Shown here: one piece after another, positions 33,003 through 44,908 of the stretch
Layout of the letters: every line of letters starts with the position of its first letter
How positions within the stretch are numbered: the stretch's first letter is position 1
Assembly: GCA_019426215.1 (NCBI GenBank)
Contig: CM033393.1
Coordinates: forward strand, 28,398,591 to 28,462,590
Direction: 5' to 3'
DNA length: 64,000 nucleotides
DNA from: Buddleja alternifolia
Taxonomy: Eukaryota > Streptophyta > Magnoliopsida > Lamiales > Scrophulariaceae
Position numbers and translations under genes: made by a program
The notes under the pieces: generated by a model
The model's input: only the letters and a program-made list of their open reading frames with translations
Told to the model about the DNA's origin: nothing
The model's database searches: none

Positions 33003-33532
33003 GGGCAAGGGCAAGTACGACTTCCCACAATCGACGAGCGACTTGATGATCACATAAGGAAATCGGATACGTCGATCAATGAACTCCGCAATATGATGAA
33101 GGATATGTTCATGGAGATGAAGGATATGAGGACACAAATGGGTCAAATATCGTCCACGGTAAGTGGGAGAGCCCCGGGGACTCTACCAAGTGACACGAAA
33201 AAGAACCCAAAATAACAGTGCCATCCCATTGCTTTGAGAAGTGGGAAACAAGTTGAAAGTGATCCTGTTCGCATGTTTGCGCCCGAGCGTGAAGTTCCTC
33301 ACGCCCAGGCACCGGTGACACTTAGCACTGACAATTTGTTATGCACATCCGCGCCTGGGCGTGTCTCAGACGGCGCCCAGGCGCCAGACATGATACGGTA
33401 GGAAGAAGTGGTACGCACGATCGCGCCTGAGCGCCATCACGATCATGCCCAGGCGCCATCTCCTGTTTCTTTCGGTCCTAGTTCTTCACTTCAAACACCT
33501 CCTCAAATGAACAGAAGAAGAAAAAGAAGGAG

Positions 33533-34340
33533 ATGGACCCGAGTTTCCTCCATATTTTGTCTATTCTTCGTGAGGTGAGGATAAATATTCCTTTTTTAGA
33601 CGCTATTTTGCAAATGGCGAACTATGTCAAGTTCTTCAAGGATATTCTATCCAACAAGCAAAAATGGGAGGAAAATGAAATGGTTTGTCTAACCGAGGAG
33701 TGCTCCGCCGTCTTACTCAACAAATTGCCTCGCAAGCTCAAGGACCGGAGGAGTCTTACCATACCATGCACTATTGGCCATCTTACTTTTGACAAGGTGC
33801 TTTGCGATTCGGGAGCGAGTATCAATCTTCTTCCCTACTCTATCTTCAAGAAGCTCGGCCTCGGGAACCCAAACCTATATCGATGTCTTTACAATTGGCG
33901 GATTGTTCAATTAAGCACCCGAAAGGCATCATTGAAGATGTAATTGTGCAAGTGGACAAATGTTACTTCCCGATCAATTTCGTGGTGCTTGACATGGAAG
34001 AGGGTGTAGAAGTACCATTGATTCTAGGGAGGCCCTTCCTCGCCATGGGTAAGGCAATCATAGATGGTGCCGATGGCAAGCTTACTCTTCATGTGGGTGA
34101 TGAGAAGGTTATTTTCGATGCATTTAAGTGCTTAAACATCCATATGATCATGATTCATGTTTATGCATTGATACATTTGACACTTTGATTGGTAAGACTT
34201 TTCAGGCACACTTGCTAGACGACCCGCTAGAGGCATGTCTTGTGCAATCCATGGATGTCGATTCGGCGAGTGAGGAGCAATTGGAAATTGTGTGTAGCTT
34301 AGAAAAGCAACCTCCTTACCTTGTCATGGGGGTTTAAAAG
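33533..34340 (+). pseudogene. pol: A1 aspartic protease region, frameshifted
   Basis: The frame from 33533 (MDPSFLHILSIL) contains the Athila block MANYVKFFKDILS, LTEECSAVL and the active site CDSGASINLLPYS. Near 33850-33880 the frame shifts, and the rest of the fold (LQLADCSIKHPKGIIEDVIV, LILGRPFLAMG) is read in the frame of 33802-34188. Another shift near 34130 leads into the linker toward RT. The active-site residues are intact, but two frameshifts prevent a functional product. Confidence 0.8.
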
Positions 34341-34409
34341 TTAGAAAGATCACTATCGGCTCCCCCTCGCCCTTCCATTGAAGAGGCCCCTACCCTTGAG
34401 CTTAAACCA

Positions 34410-36047
34410 TTGCCTTTGCATTTGAAATATATGTTCTTAAATGATAATAAGACATTGCCCTTAATTGTCTCATCTTCTTTGATAGGGGAACAAGAGGAAC
34501 AACTCATGGGTGTTTTTAGGGCCAACAAGAAAGCTTTTGGGTGGACAATTTCAGACATTAAAGGCATTAGCCCGACTATATGCATGCACAAAATACTCAT
34601 GGAGGACTCCGCCAAGCCTACACGTTGACCACAAAGGAGGTCTAACCCACAAATACAAGAGGTAGTCAAGAAAGAGGTTATTAAGTTACTCGATGCATGT
34701 ATAATCTACCCTATCTCTGATAGTGCATGGATAAGTCCTACTCATGTCGTTCCAAAGAAAGGGGGCATAACTGTGATTATAAATACAAACGATGAATTGA
34801 TTCCTACATGTATGCTTACCGGGTGGCGAGTGTGCATAGATTATCGTAAGTTAAATGACACCACCCGTAAGGACCACTTCCCCATCCCTTTCATTGACCA
34901 AATGCTCGAAAGGTTAGCCGGACACGATTTCTATTATTTTCTGGATGAATACTCCGGCTATAATCAAATTGCCATAGACCCTAAGGACTAAGAGAAAACC
35001 ACTTTCATTTGTCCCTATAGCACACTTGCTCATAGAAGGATGCCATTTGGATTGTGCAATGCCCCGGCCACCTTTCAACGGTGCATGATGGCAATTTTTC
35101 ATGACATGGTTGAGGAACTTTTTGAGATTTTTATGGACATTTTTTCAATTTTTGGAACATCTTTCAATACATGTCTTGATCATTTGACTCGTGTTTTAAA
35201 ACGTTGTGAGGAAAACAATCTTGTTTTAAATTGGGAGAAGTGCCATTTCATGGTCCGGGAAGGGATTGTGCTTGGTCACAAAGTCTCTCATAGAGGGATT
35301 GAAGTGGACCAAGCCAAGATTGAGGTTCTTGAGAAGCTTTCCCCTCCTACATCGGTCAAAGCCGTTAGAAGTTTCCTTGGGCATGTCGGTTTCTATAGGT
35401 GGTTTATCTTGAATTTTTCTAAAATTGTGAAACCATTGTCTAACTTGCTTGCTAAAGATGCACCGTTTGATTTCGACTCTACTTATATGCAGGCATTCCT
35501 CACTTTGAAGGAGCGGTTGATATCCGCCTCCATCATGGCGCCTTCCGATTGGAGCTTGCCCTTCGAGTTGATGTGTGATGCAAGTGACACCGCAGTTGGT
35601 GCGGTACTTACCTAATGGAAGGAAAAGGTATTTCGAACCATCTATTATGCTAGTAAGACTCTAAATGATGCACAATTGAATTATGCAACCACGGAAAAAG
35701 AGTTACTAGCTATAGCGTTTGCGTTTGACAAATTCCATGCCTATCTCGTTTTGAACAAAGTAATTGTGTACACCGATCACTCCGCACTAAAGTACTTGCT
35801 TACCAAAAAGGATGCTAAACCTAGACTCCTTAGGTGGATTCTACTACTTCAAGAATTTGACCTCGAAATCAAAGATAAGAAAGGAGTAGAGAATGTAGTC
35901 GTCGATCATTTGTCTAGGATAGAGACCCCTAGTTCCGAACACTTGCATGATACACCAATTAGAGAAGAGTTTTCCAATGAACACTTATTTGATATATGTG
36001 ATGACCCAACTCCTTGGTATGCAAATGTTGCTAATTATCTTGTCTAG
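34410..36047 (+). pseudogene. pol: A1 reverse transcriptase and RNase H
   Basis: One frame with stops at 34626 (TGA), 34989 (TAA), 35613 (TAA) and 36045 (TAG). RT blocks in order: WTISDIKGI, WISPTHVVPKKGG, VCIDYRKLND, MPFGLCNAPATFQRCM, then FMDIFSIFG where FMDDFSVFG is expected. The second catalytic Asp is replaced by Ile at 35137-35139. The RT/RNase H connection (SFLGHVGFYRWFI) and RNase H blocks ([40 protein letters not shown]) follow. The enzyme is inactive both by stops and by the active-site change. Confidence 0.88.
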
Positions 36048-37310
36048 GGAGTTCTTCCCCCAGATATTACTTTCCATCAAAAGAAGAAATTCTTATTTGA
36101 TGTGAAGCAATATTTGTGGGATGAATCATATCTATTTAAGATTTGTGCAGATGGGCTCATTCGAAGATGTGTCCCCGAGGAGGAGATAGCATCGGTTTTA
36201 GCTCATTGCCATGATATGTTGGTAGGTGGCCATTTTGGGCCTTCCTTCTAAAACAATGGCTAAGGTGCTTCAATCAGGTTTCTTTTGGCCCACATTCTCT
36301 AAAGATGCATTTTTGTATGTCCGATCTTGTGATAGGTGTCAACGAACGGGTAATATCTCTAAAAGACATGAAATGCCCTTGAATAGCATGCTTGAGTGTG
36401 AATTATTTGATGTTTGGGGTATTGATTTCATGGGAACTTTTCCTAGTTCTTGTTCCAATAAGAATATTCTTGTTGCGGTTGACTACGTCTCAAAATGGGT
36501 TGAAACTGAGGCTTTGCCTACTGACGATGCTCGGGTGGTTACTCAATTTTTAAGGAAAAGAATTTTCACTCGTTGTAGAACCCCTAGAGCTATCGTTAGT
36601 GACGGGGGCACACATTTTTGCAACAAGAAATTCAAACACTTATTGAACAAGTATGGGGTAAGCCATAAAATTTCAACCCCTTACCAGCCTCAAACGAGTG
36701 GGCAAGTGGAGGTGCCTAATAGGGAGATTAAACGCATTCTTGAAAAATGGTCAATGCATATAGGAAGGATTTTTCTTTTAAGCTAGATGACGCCTTATGA
36801 GCTTATAGGACCGCGTTTAAAACCCCAATTGGCATGTCCCTGTATTGCCTTGTTTTTGGAAAAGCATGTCACCTACGGTTGAGCTTGAGCATCGTGCTTT
36901 TTGGGCTATTAAATTTCTAAATTTTAACTCATACACTTGTAGGTACAAATCGATTGCTCCAATTGCATGAGCTCGAGGAATGGCGCCACCAAGCTTATGA
37001 GAATGCCAAACTCTACAAGGAACGAACAAAAACGTGGCATGACAAGAACATTCTTCCTCGGGAGTTTCACGTGGGCCAGAGGGTTCTCCTATACAACTCT
37101 CACCTTCGGTCATTCCTGGGAAGACCAAGTTAAGACAGTCGGGACCATTTCTTGTATCTCACGTATACCCCTCGGGTGCCATTGAATTCACAATAGATAC
37201 TGGATAAACCTTCATGATAAACACTCAACGGTTGAAGCACTATATGGGGATTGATGGACCAAGGGACAAAGTGTCCATTCTTTTCAGGGATCCTCCATGA
37301 TTCCACATCT
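36048..37310 (+). pseudogene. pol: A1 integrase
   Basis: The His pair of the HHCC zinc-binding domain (AHCHDML..GGHFG) is read before a frameshift near 36240. The Cys pair (SCDRCQ) and the catalytic core lie in the next frame (36226-36786), with Asp in GIDFMG, Asp in VSDGGTHF and Glu in [11 protein letters not shown]. After 36786 the C-terminal part is scattered over frames with several stops. The DDE triad is present, but the protein is broken. Confidence 0.85.
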
Positions 37311-38385
37311 TAAGTTGAGCTACCGACTATAACCTAGCGCTTCTTGGGAGGCAACCCAAGCTCTCTTTCTTTTCTCATTTTTTCATATTTCTAGTTTAGT
37401 TTGCTTTGTGTTATTTTGCTTAGTCTTTGTTAGTTTGTGTTAATTGTTTTCTTTCTTTATTTTTCCAGGAAACGAACTAAAATTTCGACACTTTCAAAGC
37501 ACGCCTTGGCGGCGTGTACATTGCGCCTAGGCGCCGATCATCCTCAATTGGTATTTCGGTTCGCAGAACCACGCCCAGGCGCCATTAAATTCATGCCTGG
37601 GAGCCGACATCCACCACGCCCCAGCGCTAGCTTCCCACGCCTAGGCGTCGCGGAAGCCCAGTAGTCACCTATGCTTCGCATCTTGGCGCCCGAGCGCCAC
37701 CGACTCCATGCTTGGGCACCGAATTGAACAACACCCAAGCGCCATCTACCCACGCCCGGGTGTTGACTGAAGTCCAACAGGCTCATCTTGTTTCGCAGGG
37801 CGCCATCATCCGCGCGCCTGGATGCCAAACAGGTATTTATTTTTAAATTCAGTCAAAGTTAGGTCAAAAACCACCATCGCCGCTGCCAGCACCGCCGATT
37901 TTTGCCAATCTCTATCGATCATAGCCGTCGATTCTCCGCCATGACCAGCTACAGTCTCTCAACTTGCATTTTGGGTCTCAGGTTGCATCGGATCTGTGCA
38001 TTTTCGACACTAAGGTGAGTGATTGGCTAATCCTCTTTCACATTCTGCGTATTTGAGCCAAATAGGGCATGGTCTTGTCGATTTATGCGATTTTCTGCCG
38101 GAATTGTTGATGTTTATCGATTAGTTGCATTGGGTGGGTTTCAAATTGCTATTTGTGTTAGGCTTTGCAATAGTTGGTCTCCAAACTCTGTGATATTGGC
38201 TAAGAGTTGTCTTGTGCGAAATGGTTCTCCCGTTTAGGTGAAATTTGTTGGTTGGTTGATTGGTGTGCTAGATCGTTTGGGTTCATTGTGGGTTAGCTAC
38301 GATTTCAGTTGGGCATTGTTGTATTTGGTTGTGTATTTTTGGGTTGTTGTTTGATACCGTTACTCTGGCCGATTGTTGATTCGTA

Positions 38386-39725
38386 ATGGGAAAAAAGAAT
38401 CCACAATCTAAAGGAAGAAAGAAGGTTGGGGAAGGGTCCTCCACCATCCCCGAAACCCCACAACACACAATATCACCGACTATGATTTCCCATTTTTTAC
38501 ACCCGAAAGCAGAACTCATTTTTAACAGGTTATATAGTAGGACGGTTATCAAATAAAGGACTTTTGCTTCCAGTGCTAAGAGTGTCGTGAAAGCCCGTAT
38601 CGAGTTCCATGGGTTAGACTATTTTTGTGGCCCCTTAGAGGCTATTCGCCTTCCCTGGATTCAGGAGTTTTATAGTACCAGGGCGTACCTTTCCATCACA
38701 GACAAATCGGGTTCGAGGGCACACACGATTGAGGTTTGGCATCGCAGGGTCAATTCTGATGCCATTGCTCTTAGTGAGTGCCTCGGGATGGTGATTCCAT
38801 AGACTTGTGGGTATCTTGATCTCTACGAGCTAGATGGGACATACACTGTTTCACTTGACGAGGTCCTTGGGATCATTGCCATTGAGGGTACGACTTGGCC
38901 CGAAGGGGAGTCATACTTACCCCGTCGTATCTTGCTCCTCGAGGCAGCCTTTTGGCTTGACTTCATTCGCTTTAACCTCCTTCCGAGCTCCAATAGGTTA
39001 GAGTTGAACAAGGACCACGCCTTGCTTGTGTTTTCCATCATGACAGAGCAACGGGTTAACTTCGTGGGGTTGATCCACCGGACTTTATTAGGGCATATCA
39101 AGAGGATGGGCATTGAGTTCACTCCAGTGGTTGACCCAACACAGGTTAAGAAAAAACCTGGGGAGTCAGCCAATCTGAAAAAGAACCCGTTTATCTTCCC
39201 GTCTCTTATTTTGGCTCTGTGCTTGATAGGCGGTGTTAGGGCTTTTCAGAGCGAGACTTCAAACCCTGCAGGTTCACCTCTTCCATTCTCGGACACCCCA
39301 GCTTCAGCCCATCCGCCTATGCCCCAGAGAGCTCTTCTGGCTCTTGGCACCGGATCTAGCCACACCACATCGTCTGATGTGGAGACCATTCGGACTGATC
39401 TGCAACAATTGAGGACTGATATGCATGCCATGATGAGTGAGGGATATGCTTATTTTCGCCAGCTGTTCTGAGAGCAGGACGCATTCTTGGGCTGTGGGCC
39501 ATTTGACTATTTAGCGCCCCACAATTCCCACACTCTTCCACTCCTCCTCCAGATGATCTGATCTATGCCGGTGCTTTGGTGGTTGGGGGTGCCCCTGCTG
39601 AGCCCGAGGGAAGGACAAATGATATGCTCGACATAGATGATATTATGGGTGGAGACGAGGATGAGGGTGGCCATGAGACGAGAGATGATGATTTTGTGGA
39701 CCGTTATGTCAATGAGGATGATTAG
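38386..39725 (+). pseudogene. A1 third ORF (Athila env-like / 'putative plant transposon protein')
   Basis: The ATG at 38386 (MGKKNPQSKGRKK) opens a frame with stops at 38554 (TAA), 38800 (TAG) and 39469 (TGA). A frame change near 39500 then leads to a strongly acidic end (DIDDIMGGDEDEGG) finishing at 39725. It contains RIEFHGLDYFCGPLEAIRLP and WHRRVNSDAIAL, a pattern I associate with the ORF after pol in Athila elements. A hydrophobic stretch (FIFPSLILALCLIGGVRAF, around 39190-39250) could be a membrane segment. The role of this ORF in Athila is unknown, and the label 'env-like' rests on position. Confidence 0.6.
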
Positions 39726-41407
39726 CATGTCTATTTAGTCTCTTCCGGTTTTCTTTTGTTGGATATCAATCTTGTTTAGTTGTTCGTTTCTGTTGTTGTT
39801 TATTTTTCGGATATTTTGTTATGATTGTTCCATCAGTTTGTTTTTAGTAGAAGCATTTTTGTTTTAGTTATCTTGTGTTTTGATGTTGTTTGTGTTTCGT
39901 TTGTCGCTTCTATCCATCTCTTAATGCTTTGTCTGGCTAGCATCATTTCGTGTGTAGTTGTTGCATTCCTTGCTCACACCGCTGTTGCCACTCTTGGATA
40001 CATTTGCAGTCGAGGACTCGGGTTTGCTTGTCAGCAACTCTATGGTGATGTGTACTTTACCCTTTTCTTTTTCGAACATTGGGGACAATGTTCATGTTAA
40101 GTTTGGGGGGGGGGGATATACTAGATCCATTGTAGTCGTGTTTATCCATGTTTTATATATTTCGGTCCAAGTTTGGGGGGGGGGGGGGGTACCTCTACAT
40201 GTGAAACTTGTGCAATTTTTAAATTATTTGGATAGAATTTAAACCCTTCACTCGATGCATTGAGAATGGTTAATTTGAATACATGGCATGTTTTCTCTAC
40301 CAAATTGCATTTTAATGACTATGCACATCGTTTCCTTTCTTGTGGGACCCTAAACTAGACTAGATTAGCCTTAAGATGATTCACATATGCACATAAGTCG
40401 AGGGTAGAGGAGTTGAGTGGGTAACTATTGTGAAACACTTAAAAGCTTGATCCTGGAATATGAATCTAAAATTTTCACATGTGTTATGAGTTGAGAATGT
40501 TAACTTTGTATGCTTAACAAGAATAAAATAGGTTGAACATTGGTATGACTAAAAAATTAAGGCTTAATAGATACTGGAGGCGAAGAGCACCATGCCTAAA
40601 ATACTGTACTATTATGCTAATTTGAGCTAAGCTCAAGCCAATGCAAGTGTTAAGTGAATAAGGACCTGGTTTGGTTTTGTGGCCTTTGACACTCGAGCAA
40701 TTAAGCCCTTAGGAGTGTCTCTACACTTAATACCCTAAAGCCGTCCCGTTTGGGAGTTATTGGCCTAAAGCTCGTTACAAGGGTATCATAGAAAGCCTAA
40801 GAGAATCGAACATTGCACATGGTCTAGGCTCTAATGTTTTGAGTTGAAAGTTGCATAACTTAAAGCCTAAAGTGAACAACATGATGATTTTTAAGTGGCT
40901 ATGAAGTTTTCTTCAATTCTTGTGCCATGTGACTAATTGAAAATTGATAGATATGGGATTAATGCTTGAAAAGTGGTAAGAATGCCACTCGACTATAATA
41001 CGTGAGATTTATCACACTACACCCTTGGGATGGTCTTTTCGACGTTAAGGCGTAACAGGAGCAAGTGTGTGACGTGTATATATATGTAATTCTGAGCTTA
41101 AACAGATGAATTCATGCCATTGCATTTTTATGAATCATATTGATTTGCGTTGATTGATTAAGGTTGAAAGCCTTTCGATTTTGTGGGTATATCATATGCA
41201 AACCCTCACGAGACTATAACTCGTCCTTTCAGATAACTCAAGGGTTCAAAGGCTTGTTGCATTCGCTAAATGCAACCGTGTACTCCACGAAAGTGAGTTA
41301 GGTAGCTGTTCTTTCTTTTTGTTTCTCCCATGTGTGATGATGATTTTCTTTTCCTATCCTATAGCTCTTATTGCTCGAGGACGAGCAATTGATAAGTTTA
41401 GGGGGGT
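39726..41407 (+). other. A1 3' untranslated region with polypurine tracts and stem-loop
   Basis: Non-coding. It has long blocks in common with A2 55090-56247 (CTGTACTATTATGCTAATTT, CACGAGACTATAACTCGTCC, GAGTGTCTCTACACTTAAT). Two polypurine-like tracts with G-runs of 10 (40105-40114) and 15 (40175-40189) lie near its start. A perfect 20-bp stem-loop, ATTGCTCGAGGACGAGCAAT (41370-41389), stands just ahead of the terminal polypurine tract AAGTTTAGGGGGGT (41394-41407). Confidence 0.7.
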
Positions 41408-42764
41408 TGATAGGAGTCATTTTTGCACATGTTCTTAACCCCTTTTATTGACAATTTAGGTCCATTTATATCTTGATTTGTGCCACTTGTATGTTTAATA
41501 TGTGTATTAAGTGAATTCAGGCACTAAGCGACGTTGCACGAAGAAAAGGGCAAAAGACGGCGTATCGAACGATTTCCTAAAGGATGCTTCGCTTACCGGC
41601 GCCTAAGCGCCAGTTCGGCCACGCCAAGGCACCAGCCGAAGATATGAGGACACAATGCTACGCATTACGGCGCTTAGGCACCAAACATACCGCGCCTAGG
41701 CACGATATCTTCCACGCCCGAGCGCCAGTGTAGCCACTCCTGGGCGCCGCCCGACTTTTCCCCCAAGAAACTCCTGCCACGTAGGCGGCGCCTAGGCGTC
41801 GATCCACCAGCGCCTGGGCGCCGCTATAACCTTTTTTGGAAGCTACAAAAGGAAATATTCAACTGATTTGAGGATTGAAGGCATATTTCTAGGTTTTTGG
41901 GCCATTTTATCATCAATTGGAAGGAGAAGGAAAGAGATTTAGTTAGACATTGAAGATCTAAAGCAAGGATTCATCATCAAGCAATTGAGGGAGCTTTAAT
42001 AATATGCATTTACATGTTTATTTACATGAATATGCATATGTTTGTATTAGATTTTCTTAAAGCCTTCATGAGAGGCTAAATTGTAGTACTAAGGCCCTGC
42101 GAAAGCCTATTTTACAATTCAATATATGTGAAGTGAATTTTTGTATTAATTCCCTATTTCTTTGTGTGTTGATTTTGTGCTTTTATCACAATCATATGCT
42201 TGCTATTGTGCCTATTCTATCCCTTCGAAAGAACATCGGTTAGGGTGCAACAAGAATCAACGCATCATCCGAAACTAAAGTGGAATTGCCCCTAGAAATA
42301 GGTAAAGATTTTCGAGTGCTGTTAGTCGGATTTATCCGGAGAAATTCTAGAACGTTAATGCGTGGTTATTGATTAGATTCTCAGATAGACATATTTAGAG
42401 AACCGTCAATTAATGATAGGATTATTATGAACCGAGACATCGGGTAATAGTTAATTAAGGATTTTCCACGAAAGCAATAGGAGTCTAATAATTTGAAGAG
42501 TAGCTCACATATATTGATGAGTAGATTAAGTTGTAACATGTGCCTTAGTCGGTTTATCACTTTTGAGATTTAATCTATAGTTCGTTTCTCTTTTGCTCTT
42601 CGCTTGCTTACTCATTTATTGCAATTTACTTTTGTCCATTTTCATTAATCAGAAACTAAAAATACCTAGTCCTTGTGGTTCGACAGCCCGGACTTTGTGT
42701 CCACTTTTATTACTACCACGACTAGTGCACTTGCTATCCAAGCACGTTAGCTATTAGTGTGTCA
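41408..42764 (+). repeat. 3' LTR of A1
   Basis: 1357 bp, the direct repeat of 30390-31726. The largest difference is just after the TATA region, where the 3' LTR has about 15 more bases of unrelated sequence. Point differences are scattered along the rest. Confidence 0.9.
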
Positions 42765-43410
42765 ATCGTACTTCGAGGTTGACCCCACTTATCAGGTGAT
42801 ACGGATCTAACTACTGTCATAACATATCCAATACTATAAGCACATTGTAAACAACTCCTCAGGTCTAAAGTTCACACATTCTATTGCAATCTTAATCCCA
42901 ATCATTGATTGTCAAAGAGTAAATACCCATATGATCAGATTAATGTGAGTCGAGTTCAAATATGTTCATTCCATTAACCATATTCATGACACCAGCTCCT
43001 ACTATCTAATCAATGTTTGACTGGCACTTCCTTGTCAAAGCTGATGTCGTTCGAGTTGAATTTTAATGCCCAATTAAAATTCCTTAACTCGAGAACTCCC
43101 TTTTAAGAGATTAAGTACTTGACTCTTCTAGTGCCTCCTCTCAACCATAAGAGGTGGAAATTCTATCTTCAAATCTCATGGACTTATTTGTTCAATACAT
43201 TCAAATGCCATTAGATTTATATGAACAAAATCGAAACCTTTATTCTATAAATAGAAACAATAAATAGTTTGTATAAATAACTTATCAAAGCCCTACTGAA
43301 TCTAATTCATCATAGGCATTGAGGGCATACGCCTAAGAATCTCCCACTTGCACTCAACGCCAATCGCTATGGTATTTGATGCCCATCTTCTCAAGATGTT
43401 TATATAGCAC

Positions 43411-44903
43411 TTGTTAGGAAATTTCATGTTGGATGTTTTGATGATGACAAGAATGGTTTCATGTTAGAACCTAAAGATTATGTAAGTTTATCTTTAATAA
43501 AATATGTCTAAGTGTTTAACAAAGCTATCGAGTTGTAATTTTTAGATTAGGCTTGTAATTTTTATCTTTTTAGATTTTAGACTAAGTTTTGAATACTAAG
43601 TCGCTGATACAATTCTAGGTGAGTCTGTCAGAGATGAAGTTGAAGATCAGAGTCTGAAGTCAAATAAAGAGGCATATTATCCTTAAGCGATTGCCAATCG
43701 CTGAGGACATTTTAGGAGTTATGAATCAAGCGCTTAAAGCCATCAATCGATCAAAGGATCAAATTCACCTGAAATAAATTCCAAAGTCATCAAGGACTTA
43801 AATGCAATCATCAACAGACATTTATTTCCAATGGAAAATAAATTCAAACTTATTAAATGTATGATAAGAGCATTAAATGTGATAAGGACGAATTGCATAC
43901 GGAACAAGCCACCCTATGGGCTAAGATTGTCAGAGTTCAAACCTCCCAGATCTAATCGGTGCATCATAATTTTAGGAATGTCAAAGAGACTATTCACTCG
44001 CTACGTGATAAACATGTGCCTACATGTGTCCAACGGACAAATCCAAAGAAATCTCTATAAATAGTACCCTTCACCAAACCCTAAAACATACGCACATAAA
44101 TAAGAAATAGGTCAAAATGTTGCTGAAATACTTTCAAGAAAAGCTTATAAACTCCATAGCAAAAAATCTTTCAAGCTTTTCAAACATTCCAAAAACATTC
44201 ACTGATCTCAAACATCTTCAAAGAAGAACCCTACACTATCATTGAGATATCCCAAGTTGTTTGAACTTCTCAAAATCAACAAACCGTATGACGAAACCCT
44301 CTACCTCTTTCATCTGTGTGAGAAGTTGTTGATATTTGCAAGCTGTATTTCTGAGTGAGAGAAGCTTGTTGAAGAAGATCTCAAGTGGATCAGAAGTCTA
44401 TGTGATCAAGGTGCTCAAGATCAACTTCATTTCATTCAGTATTTGTAGAAATCCTCTAGGTGAAGATTCTGATAATCATCTAGTGAATTCCCTCCGAGTG
44501 AAAAGGTGAAGAAGGACGTAGCTGGAATTACATCACCCAGTGAACCTTTCACATCTTGTGTCATTTATCTTTTACTGTTTTATTTCTTTACACATCATTT
44601 GCATATCATTATTCAAATGCATTAAAATCAGAAAGCGAATAATCGGATAAAACGAAATCTAAGCATTAAAATCATTTCTCCTGTGCTAACCCTGATTAAG
44701 TGATCTAAGCGTTATACTACTTTGGTAATTGTCCAAATCACTAATTCTAATTTATTTTTTCTCTAGCGCTTAACCTAGTGCTTTGCTTTCTAAGTGTTCA
44801 AAATCTTTTCAGTGCTACAAAAAATTTTGAAGTCGAAAAAGACATCAGGGTCTATTTAGTCCCCCCTCCCTCTAAACCCTTTTGTATGCCACTTGGGACT
44901 AGT
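43411..44903 (+). repeat. solo LTR of family S (S3)
   Basis: Starts TTGTTAGGAAATTTCATG and ends CTTGGGACTAGT, with a TATAAATA box at 44056-44063. The TSD AGCAC (43406-43410 and 44904-44908) lies inside the last codons of C3 RNase H. Removing the insertion and one copy makes the minus-strand frame continuous to its stop just before the polypurine tract. Confidence 0.85.
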
Positions 44904-44908
44904 AGCAC

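Larger units (their letters stand above)
30390..42764 (+). mobile_element. Athila-like Ty3/gypsy retrotransposon A1, full-length but dead (12.4 kb)
   Basis: The flanks are a perfect 5-bp TSD, ATCGT (30385-30389 and 42765-42769). The element begins TGATAGG and ends GTGTCA. Inside are two LTRs (1337 and 1357 bp), a tRNA-Asp-type primer site, gag, protease, RT/RNase H, integrase, an env-like ORF, a ~1.7 kb 3' untranslated region and a polypurine tract. The primer site, the env-like third ORF and the GCGCTTCTTGGGAGGCAACC motif after pol (37337-37356) mark the Athila lineage. Every coding region has stops or frameshifts. The LTRs differ visibly (a replaced stretch after the TATA region), so it is older than A2. 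Confidence 0.9.
29257..43338 (-). repeat. 3' LTR of copia C3, split by Athila-like element A1
   Basis: Two parts (29257-30389 and 42770-43338) form one ~1.7 kb minus-strand LTR once A1 and one TSD copy are removed. The break falls within a block (ATGTGGATCGT / ACTTCGAGGTTG) that is continuous in L1 (GAGATCGCACTTCGAGGTTG). The LTR starts at 43338, directly after polypurine tract CAAGTGGGAGAT, and ends near 29257 (TGTTGTGATTCGG on the plus strand). It contains an AT-rich AATTAATT zone at 29700-29900. Confidence 0.7.

Noticed and set aside
37437..37830. GC-rich ORFs on both strands
   Set aside because: Generated by the repeated GCGCC palindromes in A1; both strands are open and share no domain.
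39825..40242. Hydrophobic ORFs after the Athila third ORF, possible envelope transmembrane protein
   Set aside because: They lie in the T-rich 3' untranslated region; A2 has related sequence without corresponding frames.
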